The position numbers were made by a program, and so were the translations under genes. A stretch of DNA of 64,000 nt from Paramicrobacterium humi. Its GTDB lineage: Bacteria; Actinomycetota; Actinomycetes; Actinomycetales; Microbacteriaceae. The notes under the pieces are model-generated. The model did no database searches and was not told the origin of the DNA. It saw nothing but the letters and a program-made list of their open reading frames with translations. Shown piece after piece: positions 7,380 to 17,961 of this stretch. The stretch is taken from contig NZ_FNRY01000001.1 of NCBI RefSeq assembly GCF_900105715.1, positions 1,922,001-1,986,000 of the forward strand, in the 5' to 3' direction. Each line of letters begins with the position of its first letter. Position 1 is the stretch's first letter.

Positions 7380-7407
7380 GTGCGACACAAAATGTCGCCC
7401 ATAGGGA

Positions 7408-7441
7408 GAAGAACCCCTCCTTTCGGAAGGGTTCTTCCACA
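7408..7441. terminator. Hairpin between tRNA-Asp and tRNA-Phe
   Basis: GAAGAACCC and GGGTTCTTC form the base of a long near-perfect stem (with TCC/GGA above it, one mismatch) around a TTTC loop. It could be a processing signal or a leaky terminator between the two tRNAs. The function is inferred. Confidence 0.5.
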
Positions 7442-7446
7442 CCTGG

Positions 7447-7520
7447 CGACCCTGACGGGACTTGAACCCGCGACCTCCGCCGTGACAGGGCGGCACGCTA
7501 ACCAACTGCGCCACAGGGCC
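7447..7520 (-). tRNA. tRNA-Asp (GTC)
   Basis: The acceptor GGCCCTG pairs with CAGGGTC. The anticodon loop CTGTCAC gives GTC. The T arm carries GGGTTCAAGTCCC. Discriminator G is followed by an encoded CCA at 7444-7446, unlike the neighbouring Phe and Glu genes. Confidence 0.95.
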
Positions 7521-7563
7521 AAAGTGTTGCTATTGAATTGTAAGGCATTCCCGGTAGTGCTCG

Positions 7564-7636
7564 TGACCCCAACGGGATTCGAACCCGTGCTACCGCCGTG
7601 AAAGGGCGGCGTCCTAGGCCGCTAAACGATGGGGCC
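7564..7636 (-). tRNA. tRNA-Glu (TTC)
   Basis: The acceptor GGCCCCA pairs with TGGGGTC. The anticodon loop CTTTCAC gives TTC. The T arm GGGTTCGAATCCC is intact. CCA is not encoded. It is the first gene of the minus-strand Glu-Asp-Phe operon; the 257 bp on its right side before the M23 gene hold divergent promoter sequence. Confidence 0.95.
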
Positions 7637-7837
7637 GCAAAACCGCTCGAGAGCTGCTTTGACTACCGACGTAAAAGCATATGGGCGCGCGCGCGATTTG
7701 CCAAATTCCGGATGCCGCCCGGGCGCGCCGATTCTGCGACGGGCGCGAAATGTCCCGCGATTCGCGTCGCACCGGGGTTAGCCTCGCCGCGAGGGGTGCG
7801 TCCCTGAGCAGGGGAGGGGCGCAATCGTCGACGATTC

Positions 7838-7866
7838 GTTACTGTTAACGCTGTTGCGTTTGTTAC
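7838..7866 (+). promoter_or_regulatory. Phased GTTAC-like repeats upstream of the M23 peptidase gene
   Basis: GTTAC (7838), GTTAAC (7844), GTTGC (7853) and GTTAC (7862) line up, the last three with 9-bp periodicity, just before the start codon region. Direct GTAAC-type repeats are bound by the MtrA response regulator at cell-wall hydrolase genes in other Actinobacteria, but the spacing here differs from that motif. The assignment is therefore speculative. Confidence 0.3.
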
Positions 7867-7893
7867 TTATGTGAAAAGGTCGGTGCACAACTG

Positions 7894-9276
7894 ATGGCTA
7901 GGCGAGAGCGCGAGCCGCGCGCAGGGGTATTCGCGCGCTCACTCGGGTCCACGCAGCGAAGCACTCGACGCCAGGTCATCGCGGTCGGCGTCTTCGGATT
8001 CGTCTCCGCCGTCGCGGGCGTCACCGGCGTCGCGCCGGCATGGGCCGACAAGTATCCGAGCTGGGACGACGTCAAGCGGGCGCGCAACAACGAGTCGGCG
8101 AAGAAGAAGGAAGTCGACAAGATCAAGGGGCTCATCGCCTCGCTCGAGCAGAAGGTCGCCGACACGCAGGCCGCGGCGGAGGCCGCCGGCCAGAAGTTCT
8201 ATGACGCCCAGATCGCGTACGACGAGTCCGTCCGCCGGGCCGAGGATCTGCAGCAGCAGGCGGATGACAAGTCGGCAGAGGCGGATGCCGCCATCACGAA
8301 GGCCGGCCAGCTCGCCGCGCAGCTTTACCGTTCCGGTGGAGACAACGCGAACCTCAGTCTGATCTTCGACGCCAACTCGAGCGGCCCCGACGACCTGCTC
8401 ACCGCGCTGGGCAGTATGAGCAAGCTCGTCGAGCACAACCAGTCGGTGTACCAGTCGGCCCTCACAGCGAAGAACACCGCGCAATCGCTCAGCGACCAGG
8501 CCGTCGTCGCGCGCGACGAGCGCGACCGGCTGAAGAAGGAAGCCGAAGACGCCATGATCGCCGCGCAGGCCGCGGCCGAGGCGGCGCAGAACGCCCTCAC
8601 CGAGCAGCAGAGCAAGCAAGAGGAGCTCAAGGCTCAGCTCGCTGCGCTCCAAGACACCACGTCGAAGACCGTCGAGCAGTACAAGAAGGGCGTCGAAGAG
8701 CGCCGCAAGGCCGCGGAAGCCGCACGCAAGGCGCGCGAAGCCGCCGCGCGCGCAGCTGCGGCCGCCGCAGCCAAGGCAGCAGCCGAGGCGGCCAAGAACA
8801 ACAGTGGTGGCGGCGGCGGCGGCGGCGGAGGCGGCGGAGGCGGTGGCGGCGGAGGCGGAGCTCCCGCGTCCACCGGTTGGACGAAGCCCTGCTACGGCTG
8901 GATCAGCTCCTACTACGGCGCCCGCTCGAGCCCGGGCGGCGTCGGCTCCACGTTCCACGAGGGCATCGACGTCGCGGCCGGTTACAACACTCCCATCTAC
9001 GCGGCCGCAGCCGGAACGGTGACGTACGCCGGCTGGTACGGCGGCTACGGCAACTACGTGCGCATCGACCACGGCAACGGCATCTCGACCGGCTACGGCC
9101 ACATCCACAACGGCGGCATCTACGTGCGCTACGGCCAGCGGGTCAGCGCGGGGCAGAACATCGCGGGCGTCGGCAGCACCGGGCACTCGACGGGAAACCA
9201 CGTGCACTTCGAAGTGCGCGCCCCCGGCCTCGTGAACCCGATCCCGTTCCTGCGGGCTCGCGGCGTCTACTACTAG
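7894..9276 (+). CDS. Secreted coiled-coil M23-family peptidoglycan endopeptidase
   Basis: The product has 460 residues. An N-terminal signal or anchor segment lies at about residues 27-51 (VIAVGVFGFVSAVAGVTG, then APAWA). A long Ala/Lys/Glu-rich coiled coil spans about 60-300, followed by a run of about 18 glycines as linker. The C-terminal LytM domain has FHEGID (HxxxD) and HVHFEV (HxH) zinc ligands. It should cleave stem-peptide cross-links during growth or division, with the coiled coil acting as a regulatory arm as in EnvC/RipC-type enzymes. No good ribosome site is seen at the usual spacing before the ATG. A convergent terminator separates it from ppa. Confidence 0.9.
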   Translation: MARREREPRAGVFARSLGSTQRSTRRQVIAVGVFGFVSAVAGVTGVAPAWADKYPSWDDVKRARNNESAKKKEVDKIKGLIASLEQKVADTQAAAEAAGQKFYDAQIAYDESVRRAEDLQQQADDKSAEADAAITKAGQLAAQLYRSGGDNANLSLIFDANSSGPDDLLTALGSMSKLVEHNQSVYQSALTAKNTAQSLSDQAVVARDERDRLKKEAEDAMIAAQAAAEAAQNALTEQQSKQEELKAQLAALQDTTSKTVEQYKKGVEERRKAAEAARKAREAAARAAAAAAAKAAAEAAKNNSGGGGGGGGGGGGGGGGGGAPASTGWTKPCYGWISSYYGARSSPGGVGSTFHEGIDVAAGYNTPIYAAAAGTVTYAGWYGGYGNYVRIDHGNGISTGYGHIHNGGIYVRYGQRVSAGQNIAGVGSTGHSTGNHVHFEVRAPGLVNPIPFLRARGVYY

Positions 9277-9297
9277 ACCTCACAGCCGCTCAAACGG

Positions 9298-9335
9298 CGA
9301 AGCCCTCGCGGTGCAGTGCAGTCGCGAGGGCTTCG
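9298..9335. terminator. Bidirectional terminator between M23 gene and ppa
   Basis: CGAAGCCCTCGCG (9298-9310) and CGCGAGGGCTTCG (9323-9335) make a perfect 13-bp stem with a 12-nt loop between two convergent genes. It can serve both directions. Confidence 0.85.
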
Positions 9336-9351
9336 GCGCAGCGGCATCCGG

Positions 9352-9846
9352 TCAGTGTCCGCCTTCGTCGGCGAGCTTCTTCAGGCCCGCCTGCACGATC
9401 TGCTCGGCCTCCTCGGCGTTGCCCCAGCCCTCGATCTTGACCCACTTGCCGGGCTCGAGGTCCTTGTAGCGGGTGAAGAAGTGCTCGATCTCGGCGCGCT
9501 GGTGCTCGGGCACGTCGTCGATGTCCTGGATGTGCTGCCAGCGCGGGTCCTTGTACTGCACGCACACGACCTTCGCATCGGAGCCGGCCTCGTCGCTCAT
9601 GTTGAGCACGCCGACGGGGCGCACCTTGATGCCGACGCCGGGGAACACTGGGTACTCGAGAAGCACGAGCGCGTCGACGGGGTCGCCGTCAAGGCCGAGC
9701 GTGTTCTCGAAGTAGCCGTAGTCGACCGGGTAGACGAAGTTCGTGAACAGAACGCGGTCGAGGTACACACGGCCCGTCTCGTGGTCGACCTCGTACTTGT
9801 TGCGGCTGCCCTTGGGGATCTCTACGACGACGTCGTATTCGGCCAT
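9352..9846 (-). CDS. ppa: Inorganic pyrophosphatase, family I
   Basis: The product has 164 residues, the usual size of the bacterial hexameric enzyme. It hydrolyses pyrophosphate to drive biosynthesis. Conserved active-site stretches are visible: [11 protein letters not shown] near the N-terminus, [20 protein letters not shown] with the metal-binding Asp cluster, and [21 protein letters not shown]. The gene is divergent from tilS; a GGAG-type ribosome site (AAGGAGAAAG) precedes its ATG. Confidence 0.97.
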   Translation of the reverse strand: MAEYDVVVEIPKGSRNKYEVDHETGRVYLDRVLFTNFVYPVDYGYFENTLGLDGDPVDALVLLEYPVFPGVGIKVRPVGVLNMSDEAGSDAKVVCVQYKDPRWQHIQDIDDVPEHQRAEIEHFFTRYKDLEPGKWVKIEGWGNAEEAEQIVQAGLKKLADEGGH

Positions 9847-9898
9847 GTGCTTTCTCCTTATGATCGTCAGAAGCGAAAACCTGCAATAACGTTACTTG

Positions 9899-10921
9899 AT
9901 GCCCGCACACGACACTCCCGCACCCGAGAGCCGCCGCCCGCGGCTCGACGTCGACACGGCGGCCGTGCGTCTCGCCGTCAGACGCTGCCTTGCCGACGTC
10001 GGGCTGCCGGAGGGGTCCGCGGTGCTCGTCGCCGTCAGCGGAGGAGCCGACTCGCTCGCCCTCGCGGCGGCGACCGCGTTCGAGGCGCGCGCGAGCGGCA
10101 TCCGAACTCATGCCGTCGTCGTCGACCACGGGCTGCAGCCCGGCTCGGACGAGATCGCCGGAACCGCCGCCGAGCAGGTGCGCGGGTGGGGGATCGAGCC
10201 GCACGTCGTGCGGGTTCAGGTGACGGATGCCGGCGGGCCGGAGGCCGCCGCGAGAACAGCGCGCTACGCCGCCATCGACACGATCTGCCTCGAGGTGGGT
10301 GCGACGCTCGTGCTGCTCGGGCACACGCTCGACGACCAGGCCGAGACGGTGCTGCTCGGCCTCGCGCGCGGCTCGGGGACGGGGAGCCTGCAGGGCATGG
10401 CGCCGCTGCTCGGCCGCTACGCGCGGCCGCTGCTCGGCGTGCGCCGCACCCAGACGCGTGCATCGTGCGCGGCACTCGGCATCCCCGTGTGGGACGACCC
10501 GCACAACGCGAGCGCCGAGTTCACGCGGGTGCGGGTGCGCGAGCGGGTGCTGCCGGTTCTCGAGGCGGAGCTCGGCCCCGGCGTCGCCGAGGCGCTCGCC
10601 CGCACGGCCGAGCAGGCCCGCGAGGACACGCAGGCGTTCGACGAGATGATCGAGGAGTTCATCGAGGAGATCTGCGAGCCCGCCGAGGCCGGTATCGCCG
10701 TCCAGGCCGGGGCGCTCGCCGCGAACCCCGCGGCGCTGCGGCACCGCATCATCCGCTACGTCGCCCACGCCGAGTTCGGGCGCTCCCTCTCGCGCGGCCA
10801 CACGCTCGCGATCGCGGCGCTCGTCACCGACTGGCGCGGGCAGGGACCCATCGACGTTCCCGGAATCACGGTGCGCCGCGAGGCCGGCCGGCTCGTGTTC
10901 ACGGCGGCGGGCGAATCCTGA
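9899..10921 (+). CDS. tilS: tRNA(Ile)-lysidine synthase
   Basis: The product has 340 residues. It converts C34 of the CAU-anticodon tRNA-Ile to lysidine with ATP. The PP-loop VAVSGGADSLAL is near residue 45, and LGHTLDDQAETVLLGLARGSG is the typical second motif. The C-terminal part is short, as in other actinobacterial TilS. A TTG directly before the ATG could also be used. It heads the tilS-hpt pair that precedes ftsH, an order conserved in Actinobacteria. Confidence 0.95.
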   Translation: MPAHDTPAPESRRPRLDVDTAAVRLAVRRCLADVGLPEGSAVLVAVSGGADSLALAAATAFEARASGIRTHAVVVDHGLQPGSDEIAGTAAEQVRGWGIEPHVVRVQVTDAGGPEAAARTARYAAIDTICLEVGATLVLLGHTLDDQAETVLLGLARGSGTGSLQGMAPLLGRYARPLLGVRRTQTRASCAALGIPVWDDPHNASAEFTRVRVRERVLPVLEAELGPGVAEALARTAEQAREDTQAFDEMIEEFIEEICEPAEAGIAVQAGALAANPAALRHRIIRYVAHAEFGRSLSRGHTLAIAALVTDWRGQGPIDVPGITVRREAGRLVFTAAGES

Positions 10922-10951
10922 GCGGCCCCCGAGGCACGTACACTCGTTCTC

Positions 10952-11509
10952 ATGCACGCGAGCGACATCCGCACTGACCTGACAACCGTCCTCGTCACCG
11001 AGGAGCAGATCCACGAGAAGCTTGCCGAGCTCGGGAAGCAGATCGACGCCGACTACGCGGGCAAGGAGCTCTTGCTCGTCGGCGTGCTGAAAGGCGCCGT
11101 CATGGTCATGGCCGACCTGTCGCGTCATCTCTCGCACAACGTCGAGATCGACTGGATGGCCGTGTCGAGCTACGGCACGAGCACGAAGTCGAGCGGCGTC
11201 GTGCAGATCCGCAAGGACCTCGACACCGACATGGCCGGCCGCCACGTGCTCATCGTCGAGGACATCATCGACTCCGGCCTCACGCTCTCGTGGCTTCTCG
11301 ACAACTTCGCCTCCCGCGGTGCCGCGTCGATCGAGGTGTGCGCGCTGCTGCGCAAACCCGCCGCCGCGAAGGTCGAGATCGACTGCAAGTACGTCGGCTT
11401 CGACATCCCCAACGACTTCGTCGTGGGCTACGGCCTCGACTATGCGGAGCGCTACCGCAACCTGCGCGACGTCGCCGTGCTCGCGCCGCACGTGTACACC
11501 GGCGAGTGA
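10952..11509 (+). CDS. hpt: Hypoxanthine phosphoribosyltransferase
   Basis: The product has 185 residues. It salvages hypoxanthine/guanine with PRPP. The PRPP-binding motif VLIVEDIIDSGLTLSWL and the substrate loop MAVSSYGTSTKSSG are present, and the C-terminal VGFDIPNDFVVGYGLDYAERYRN is highly typical. It lies 30 bp after tilS and is probably co-transcribed. Confidence 0.96.
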   Translation: MHASDIRTDLTTVLVTEEQIHEKLAELGKQIDADYAGKELLLVGVLKGAVMVMADLSRHLSHNVEIDWMAVSSYGTSTKSSGVVQIRKDLDTDMAGRHVLIVEDIIDSGLTLSWLLDNFASRGAASIEVCALLRKPAAAKVEIDCKYVGFDIPNDFVVGYGLDYAERYRNLRDVAVLAPHVYTGE

Positions 11510-11633
11510 CCGCTCTCCCTGTACGCCCTCGGGGAACATCGAGGCCGCGCACAGCCGGGTGACGCTACCCTAGTCAGCACGGGAAACGCCCTCCCGTCGT
11601 CCCACCGGAAAGGTGTTGAGCCGCAGCTCTCCC

Positions 11634-13649
<2,016 letters not shown>

Positions 13650-13653
13650 AGCC

Positions 13654-14235
13654 ATGGCGAGAGTGGATCGCGAGCGCATCGAAGCGGCGACACGTGAGCT
13701 GATCGCCGCGATCGGCGAGTCCGTCGACCGACCGGGACTCGAACAGACGCCCCAGCGCGTCGCCGACGCGTACGCGGAGTTCTTCAGCGGCGTCGGCGAG
13801 GACCCGCTGCAGCACCTCGGCGAGGGCATGCCGCTCGACCCGTCCGAAGCGGGGGAGGCTGTGCTCGTGCGCGGCATCGCGTTCCGGTCGATGTGCGAAC
13901 ATCACCTGCTGCCGTTCCTCGGCACCGCCGACGTCGCCTACGTGCCCGACGAGAAAGTCGTCGGCCTCGGCCGCATTCCGCGCGTTGTCGGCGTGCTCGC
14001 CGCCCGGCCGCAAGTGCAGGAGCGGCTCGGCGAGCAGATCGCCGAGACGATCGAGACGGGTCTAGGCGCGAAGGGCGTGCTCGTCGTTCTCGACGCGCAG
14101 CACGCGTGCGTCACCGCTCGAGGAACGCGCCAGGCCGGCTCCACGACCGTGACCGTGGCCAGTCGCGGCATCCTGCGCAATCCGCTCGAGCGGGCGGAGC
14201 TGTTCGCCCTCCTCGGCAAGGGTCCCCAGTCGTGA
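13654..14235 (+). CDS. folE: GTP cyclohydrolase I
   Basis: The product has 193 residues. It makes 7,8-dihydroneopterin triphosphate, the first step of folate synthesis. The zinc-binding Cys-His segment MCEHHLLPF and the C-terminal HACVTARGTRQAGSTT are diagnostic. The stop overlaps the GTG of folP (GTGA), so the two are coupled. Confidence 0.97.
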   Translation: MARVDRERIEAATRELIAAIGESVDRPGLEQTPQRVADAYAEFFSGVGEDPLQHLGEGMPLDPSEAGEAVLVRGIAFRSMCEHHLLPFLGTADVAYVPDEKVVGLGRIPRVVGVLAARPQVQERLGEQIAETIETGLGAKGVLVVLDAQHACVTARGTRQAGSTTVTVASRGILRNPLERAELFALLGKGPQS

Positions 14236-15032
14236 CGCTGATCATGGGCGTCGTGAACGTCACTCCCGATTCGTTCAGCGACGGCGGGCGCTACTTCGAC
14301 CACGACGCGGCGATCGCGCACGCCCGGGCGCTCGTGAGCGAGGGCGCGGACCTCATCGACGTCGGCGGCGAGTCCACGCGTCCGGGCGCCGACCTCGTCG
14401 ACCCCACCGAGGAGCAGCGTCGCGTGATCCCCGTGATCGAGCGGCTCGTCGCTGACGGCGTTCGCGTGAGCGTCGACACGATGCACGCCTCGACGGCCGC
14501 TGCGGCGGCGGCGGCCGGCGCCGCGATGATCAACGACGTCTCGGGCGGACTGCTCGATTCCGACATGCCCGCGGTGGCCGCCGAGACAGGGCTCGACTTC
14601 GTCGCCATGCACTGGCGCGGCTACCTCACCGATCCGCACGAGCGCGTGCACTACGACGACGTCGTCGCGGTCGTGCGCGACGAGCTCACGGAGCGCGTCG
14701 ACGCGCTCACGGCCGCAGGCATCGACCGATCGCGGCTCATCCTCGACCCCGGTCTCGGCTTCTCGAAGAACCCTGAGCACAACTGGGCGATCCTCGGCCA
14801 TCTCGAGACCTACGCGCCGCTCGCCGACCGAGTGCTCATCGGCGCGAGCCGCAAGCGCTTCCTCGCCACCGTCTCGCCCGTCGGCGCGCAACCGGCAGAG
14901 CGGGATCCCGCGACGGCGGCGATCAGCATGCTGTGCTCGCAAGCGGGCATCTGGGCGGTGCGCGTTCACGACGTCGTGGGCACGCGGACGGCCTTCAACG
15001 TCCTCGACGCGGTCGACGCCGGACGGGACTGA
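14232..15032 (+). CDS. folP: Dihydropteroate synthase
   Basis: The product has 266 residues from a GTG at 14232 that overlaps the folE stop. It joins para-aminobenzoate to the pterin. The classical motifs are present: MGVVNVTPDSFSDGG at the start, IDVGGESTRPGA, and GASRKRFLA near the end. A longer in-frame reading from inside folE exists but starts before the conserved N-terminus and is not the gene. Confidence 0.96.
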   Translation: MTLIMGVVNVTPDSFSDGGRYFDHDAAIAHARALVSEGADLIDVGGESTRPGADLVDPTEEQRRVIPVIERLVADGVRVSVDTMHASTAAAAAAAGAAMINDVSGGLLDSDMPAVAAETGLDFVAMHWRGYLTDPHERVHYDDVVAVVRDELTERVDALTAAGIDRSRLILDPGLGFSKNPEHNWAILGHLETYAPLADRVLIGASRKRFLATVSPVGAQPAERDPATAAISMLCSQAGIWAVRVHDVVGTRTAFNVLDAVDAGRD

Positions 15033-15050
15033 GTTCTTGGATGCCGTCTA

Positions 15051-15060
15051 CAAACGTTTG
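15051..15060. promoter_or_regulatory. Perfect palindrome upstream of bioY
   Basis: CAAACGTTTG lies 63 bp before the bioY start, in the 90-bp gap after folP. It is AT-richer than its surroundings and could be a repressor site that separates bioYMN control from the folate genes. No regulator can be named from the sequence. Confidence 0.3.
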
Positions 15061-15122
15061 CCCCGGATGAGGGCGGAGCGCACAATCGCGCGGCGGCCCG
15101 CGGGCTGGCACGCTGGGTAATC

Positions 15123-15719
15123 GTGAAGACAACCCTCAACGACATCACCCGCATCGCCGTGTTCGCGGCCCTCATCGCCGTGCTCGGCATCCCCGGCGCC
15201 ATCAGCGTCGGCGGCGCCGTGCCGATCACGCTGCAGACGCTCGGCGTCATGCTCGCCGGCGCCATACTCGGCTGGTGGCGTGGAGCGGCATCCGTCATCG
15301 TGCTTCTCGTTCTCGCCGCGGCGGGGCTGCCGCTGCTCTCGGGCGGACGCGGCGGCATCGGCGTGTTCTTCGGCCCGACGGCGGGATACATGCTCGGCTG
15401 GATCGTCGGCGCCGCCGTCGTGGGCGCCATCGTGCACGCCGGCGCCCGCCGGCCCGTGTGGTGGCGGGTGGCGCTCGGCTCGGTCGTCGGCGGCATCCTC
15501 GTCGTCTACGCCGTCGGCATCCCCGTCATGGCCGCTGTGCTCGGCCTCTCGATTCCGGATGCGATCGCCGCGAACTACGTGTTCCTGCCCGGTGACGCGA
15601 TCAAGGCGGCGCTCACCGTCGCGCTGACGCTCGCCGTGTGGAAGGCGTACCCGCGCGCCTTCGGCTTCGAGCGCCGCCTGCTGGCCGTGAAGAAGCAGCC
15701 CGCCACGGTCGCGCCGTGA
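15123..15719 (+). CDS. bioY: Biotin ECF transporter, substrate-binding S component
   Basis: The product has 198 residues with a GTG start and six hydrophobic segments. BioY binds biotin at the membrane. The family pattern is clear: IAVFAALIAVLGIPGAI near the N-terminus, VPITLQTLGVMLAGAILG, and GPTAGYMLGWI. The stop overlaps the next gene as GTGA. Together with bioM and bioN it forms a complete dedicated biotin importer. Confidence 0.95.
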   Translation: MKTTLNDITRIAVFAALIAVLGIPGAISVGGAVPITLQTLGVMLAGAILGWWRGAASVIVLLVLAAAGLPLLSGGRGGIGVFFGPTAGYMLGWIVGAAVVGAIVHAGARRPVWWRVALGSVVGGILVVYAVGIPVMAAVLGLSIPDAIAANYVFLPGDAIKAALTVALTLAVWKAYPRAFGFERRLLAVKKQPATVAP

Positions 15720-16435
15720 ACGCGGCGGCCGGCGAGAGCGTGATCGAACTCGATCACGTCTCGGTCCGGCACGCCGCAGCCGACCGGGAGGTCGTGGCTC
15801 TCGATGACGTGAGCCTCGTGACGGCAGCGCGCAAGATCGCGGTCATCGGCCTCAACGGCTCCGGCAAGTCGACGTTCGCGCGGCTGCTCAACGGTCTCCG
15901 CACCCCGACGAGCGGACGCGTCACCGTCGGCGGCCTCGACGCCGCAAAGGATGTGCGGGCACTGCGAAGGCGCGTCGGCTTCGTGTTCACGAACCCGGAC
16001 GCGCAGATCGTCATGCCGACCGTCGCGGAAGACGTGGCGTTCTCGCTGCGCGGCCGCGGGCTCTCGCGCGCCGAGATCGCCGAGCGCGTCGGCCTCGTGC
16101 TCGCCGAGAACGGGCTCGCCGATCGCGCGGACGTGCCGGCGCACGACCTCTCGGGCGGGCAGAAGCAGCTGCTCGCCATCGCGTCGGTGCTCGCCGCCGG
16201 ACCGAGCCTCGTCGTCGCCGACGAGCCCACGACCCTGCTCGACGCACGCAACGCCCGCCGCATCGGCGACCTGCTGCTCGGCCTGCCGCAGCAGAGCGTC
16301 ATCGTCACCCACGACCTCCGGCTCGCCGCCGCGTGCGACGAGGCGCTGCTGTTCGACCGCGGGCGGCTCGTCACGGCGGGGGAGCCGGCGCCGGTCGTCG
16401 ACCGCTACCTCGCCGAGGTCGTGGCGGCGCCGTGA
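15716..16435 (+). CDS. bioM: Biotin ECF transporter ATPase
   Basis: The product has 239 residues from the GTG at 15716 that overlaps the bioY stop. It is the ABC ATPase that energises BioY/BioN. Walker A is GLNGSGKST, the signature is DLSGGQKQLLAIASVLA, and Walker B is VVADEPTTLLD (a Thr before the Leu-Leu-Asp). The downstream bioN start again overlaps as GTGA. Confidence 0.93.
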   Translation: MNAAAGESVIELDHVSVRHAAADREVVALDDVSLVTAARKIAVIGLNGSGKSTFARLLNGLRTPTSGRVTVGGLDAAKDVRALRRRVGFVFTNPDAQIVMPTVAEDVAFSLRGRGLSRAEIAERVGLVLAENGLADRADVPAHDLSGGQKQLLAIASVLAAGPSLVVADEPTTLLDARNARRIGDLLLGLPQQSVIVTHDLRLAAACDEALLFDRGRLVTAGEPAPVVDRYLAEVVAAP

Positions 16436-17034
16436 CGACGCTCGGGCAGTACCGGGCGGGCAGCAGCATCCTGCACCGCCTGCCGGCTGGGGCGAAGCTG
16501 CTCGGCCTCGTGCTGCTCGCCGTCGTAATCACGGTTCCCGCACCCGCCGCCTGGAACCTCGGCGGCGCAGCGGTGCTCGTGATCGCCCTGTACCTCGTTG
16601 CCGGACTCGGGCTCGGCGAGCTGTGGCGCCAGGTGCTCGCGATCCGGCTGCTCATCGTCTTCGTCGTCGCCGTGCCGCTGCTGTTCATGCCGATCCCGAC
16701 GGTGCTCGGCAACGCCGCGCGCATGGTGCTCGTGCTGCTGCTCGCGGCGCTCGTGACGCTCACGACCCGCACGAGCGCGATGCTCGACACGGTGCAGCGC
16801 GCGCTCGTCCCGTTCCGCCGTCTCGGCGTGAACCCGGACCGCATCGGCCTCGTGCTCGCGCTCACGATCCGCGCCGTTCCCGTGATCACGGGCCTCGCCG
16901 AGCAGTTGCGTGACGCGCAGCGCGCCCGCGGCGGCCGGCTGAGCGTGCGCGCCTACGTCGTGCCGCTTCTCGTGCAGTCGCTGCGGCACGCCGACGACAC
17001 CGCCGACGCGCTCGCCGCTCGCGGCGTGGAGTGA
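16432..17034 (+). CDS. bioN: Biotin ECF transporter transmembrane coupling protein
   Basis: The product has 200 residues from the GTG at 16432. It is an EcfT-type membrane protein with about five helices. The cytoplasmic coupling helix carries the AxxRG-type motif (QRARGG) near residue 163, and a second one, ALAARGVE, at the very C-terminus. It completes bioYMN. Confidence 0.92.
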   Translation: MTTLGQYRAGSSILHRLPAGAKLLGLVLLAVVITVPAPAAWNLGGAAVLVIALYLVAGLGLGELWRQVLAIRLLIVFVVAVPLLFMPIPTVLGNAARMVLVLLLAALVTLTTRTSAMLDTVQRALVPFRRLGVNPDRIGLVLALTIRAVPVITGLAEQLRDAQRARGGRLSVRAYVVPLLVQSLRHADDTADALAARGVE

Positions 17035-17074
17035 GACTCCGCGGCGGATGCCCAAGCGTGGCAGAGTTGTAGGC

Positions 17075-17455
17075 GTGAACACCGACGACCTCGACACGAT
17101 CCGCCTCACCGGCATCCGCGTGCACGCGCACCACGGGGTGTTCGCGCACGAGCGCGAGGCCGGTCAGCCGTTCGTCGCGGACGTGACGGTGTGGACCGAT
17201 CTGCGGCGCGCCGCGGCATCCGACGACCTGACCGACACCGTGCACTACGGCGAGCTGGCCGAGCAGGTCGCCGCGGCGCTCGCCTCCGACGCCGCCGACC
17301 TCATCGAGACCGTCGCCGAACGCGTCGCCGCCGCCGCTCTCGGCTTCGCCGCCGTCGCCCGAGCGCGCGTCACCGTGCACAAGCCGGAAGCGCCCATCAC
17401 CGTGCCGTTCGACGACGTCGCCGTCACGATCACCCGTGAGCGGGGCGAGGCCTGA
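17075..17455 (+). CDS. folB: Dihydroneopterin aldolase
   Basis: The product has 126 residues from the GTG at 17075; an upstream ATG at 17048 is possible but adds a non-conserved basic tail. The enzyme cleaves dihydroneopterin to 6-hydroxymethyl-dihydropterin. The motif IRVHAHHGVFAHEREAGQPF and the C-terminal VTVHKPEAPITVPFDDVAVTI are typical. It overlaps folK by one base (TGATG). Confidence 0.94.
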   Translation: MNTDDLDTIRLTGIRVHAHHGVFAHEREAGQPFVADVTVWTDLRRAAASDDLTDTVHYGELAEQVAAALASDAADLIETVAERVAAAALGFAAVARARVTVHKPEAPITVPFDDVAVTITRERGEA

Positions 17456-17961
17456 TGCTGCACGACCCGGTGATCCCGCTGCGCGAGATGCGCGCCGTGC
17501 TCGCGCTCGGCTCGAACCTCGGCGACCGGCAGGCGACCCTCGAGGGCGCCGTCGAGGACCTGCGGCGCACGCCCGGCATCATGGTCGACCGGGTGTCGTC
17601 GTTCACGGAGTCCGTCGCGCTCACCCTGCACGGCGAGGACGCGAGCGAGCCGACGTACCTCAACGGCGTCGTCATCGTGCGCACGGTGCTGCGGCCGCGG
17701 CAGCTGCTCGCCGCCGTCAGCAACATCGAGAACGCGCACGGTCGCGTGCGCGCCGAACGCTGGGGCAGCCGCACCCTCGACATCGACATCATCACCTACG
17801 GCGACCTGCGGCAGGACGATGACGCGCTCACGATCCCGCACCCGCGCGCCGCCGAGCGCGCCTTCGTTCTCGACCCGTGGCTCGAGATCGAACCGGATGC
17901 CGCCATTCCGGGGCTCGGCCGGATCGCCGACCTGCGCGCGCGGCTCGAGGGCGACGCATGA
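17455..17961 (+). CDS. folK: 6-hydroxymethyl-dihydropterin pyrophosphokinase
   Basis: The product has 168 residues. It pyrophosphorylates the pterin before FolP acts. The N-terminal LALGSNLGDRQATLEGAV, the central RWGSRTLDIDIITYGD and the HPRAAERAFVLDPWLEI segment are the family hallmarks. It is coupled to folB and to the following DUF3180 gene. Confidence 0.96.
   Translation: MLHDPVIPLREMRAVLALGSNLGDRQATLEGAVEDLRRTPGIMVDRVSSFTESVALTLHGEDASEPTYLNGVVIVRTVLRPRQLLAAVSNIENAHGRVRAERWGSRTLDIDIITYGDLRQDDDALTIPHPRAAERAFVLDPWLEIEPDAAIPGLGRIADLRARLEGDA

Noticed and set aside
7637-7893. Possible ydaO-type (c-di-AMP) riboswitch before the M23 gene
   Set aside because: Such switches precede wall hydrolases in Actinobacteria, but I could not find its conserved blocks; only the GTTAC repeats stand out.
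8804-8859. GGC/GGA run as possible sequencing artefact or frameshift in the M23 gene
   Set aside because: The frame stays open and the catalytic domain follows in frame; polyglycine linkers are plausible in such proteins.
13893-14231. Apparent N-terminal extension of folP inside folE
   Set aside because: The extension is an Arg-rich out-of-frame reading of folE; the conserved FolP start follows the GTG at 14232 that overlaps the folE stop.
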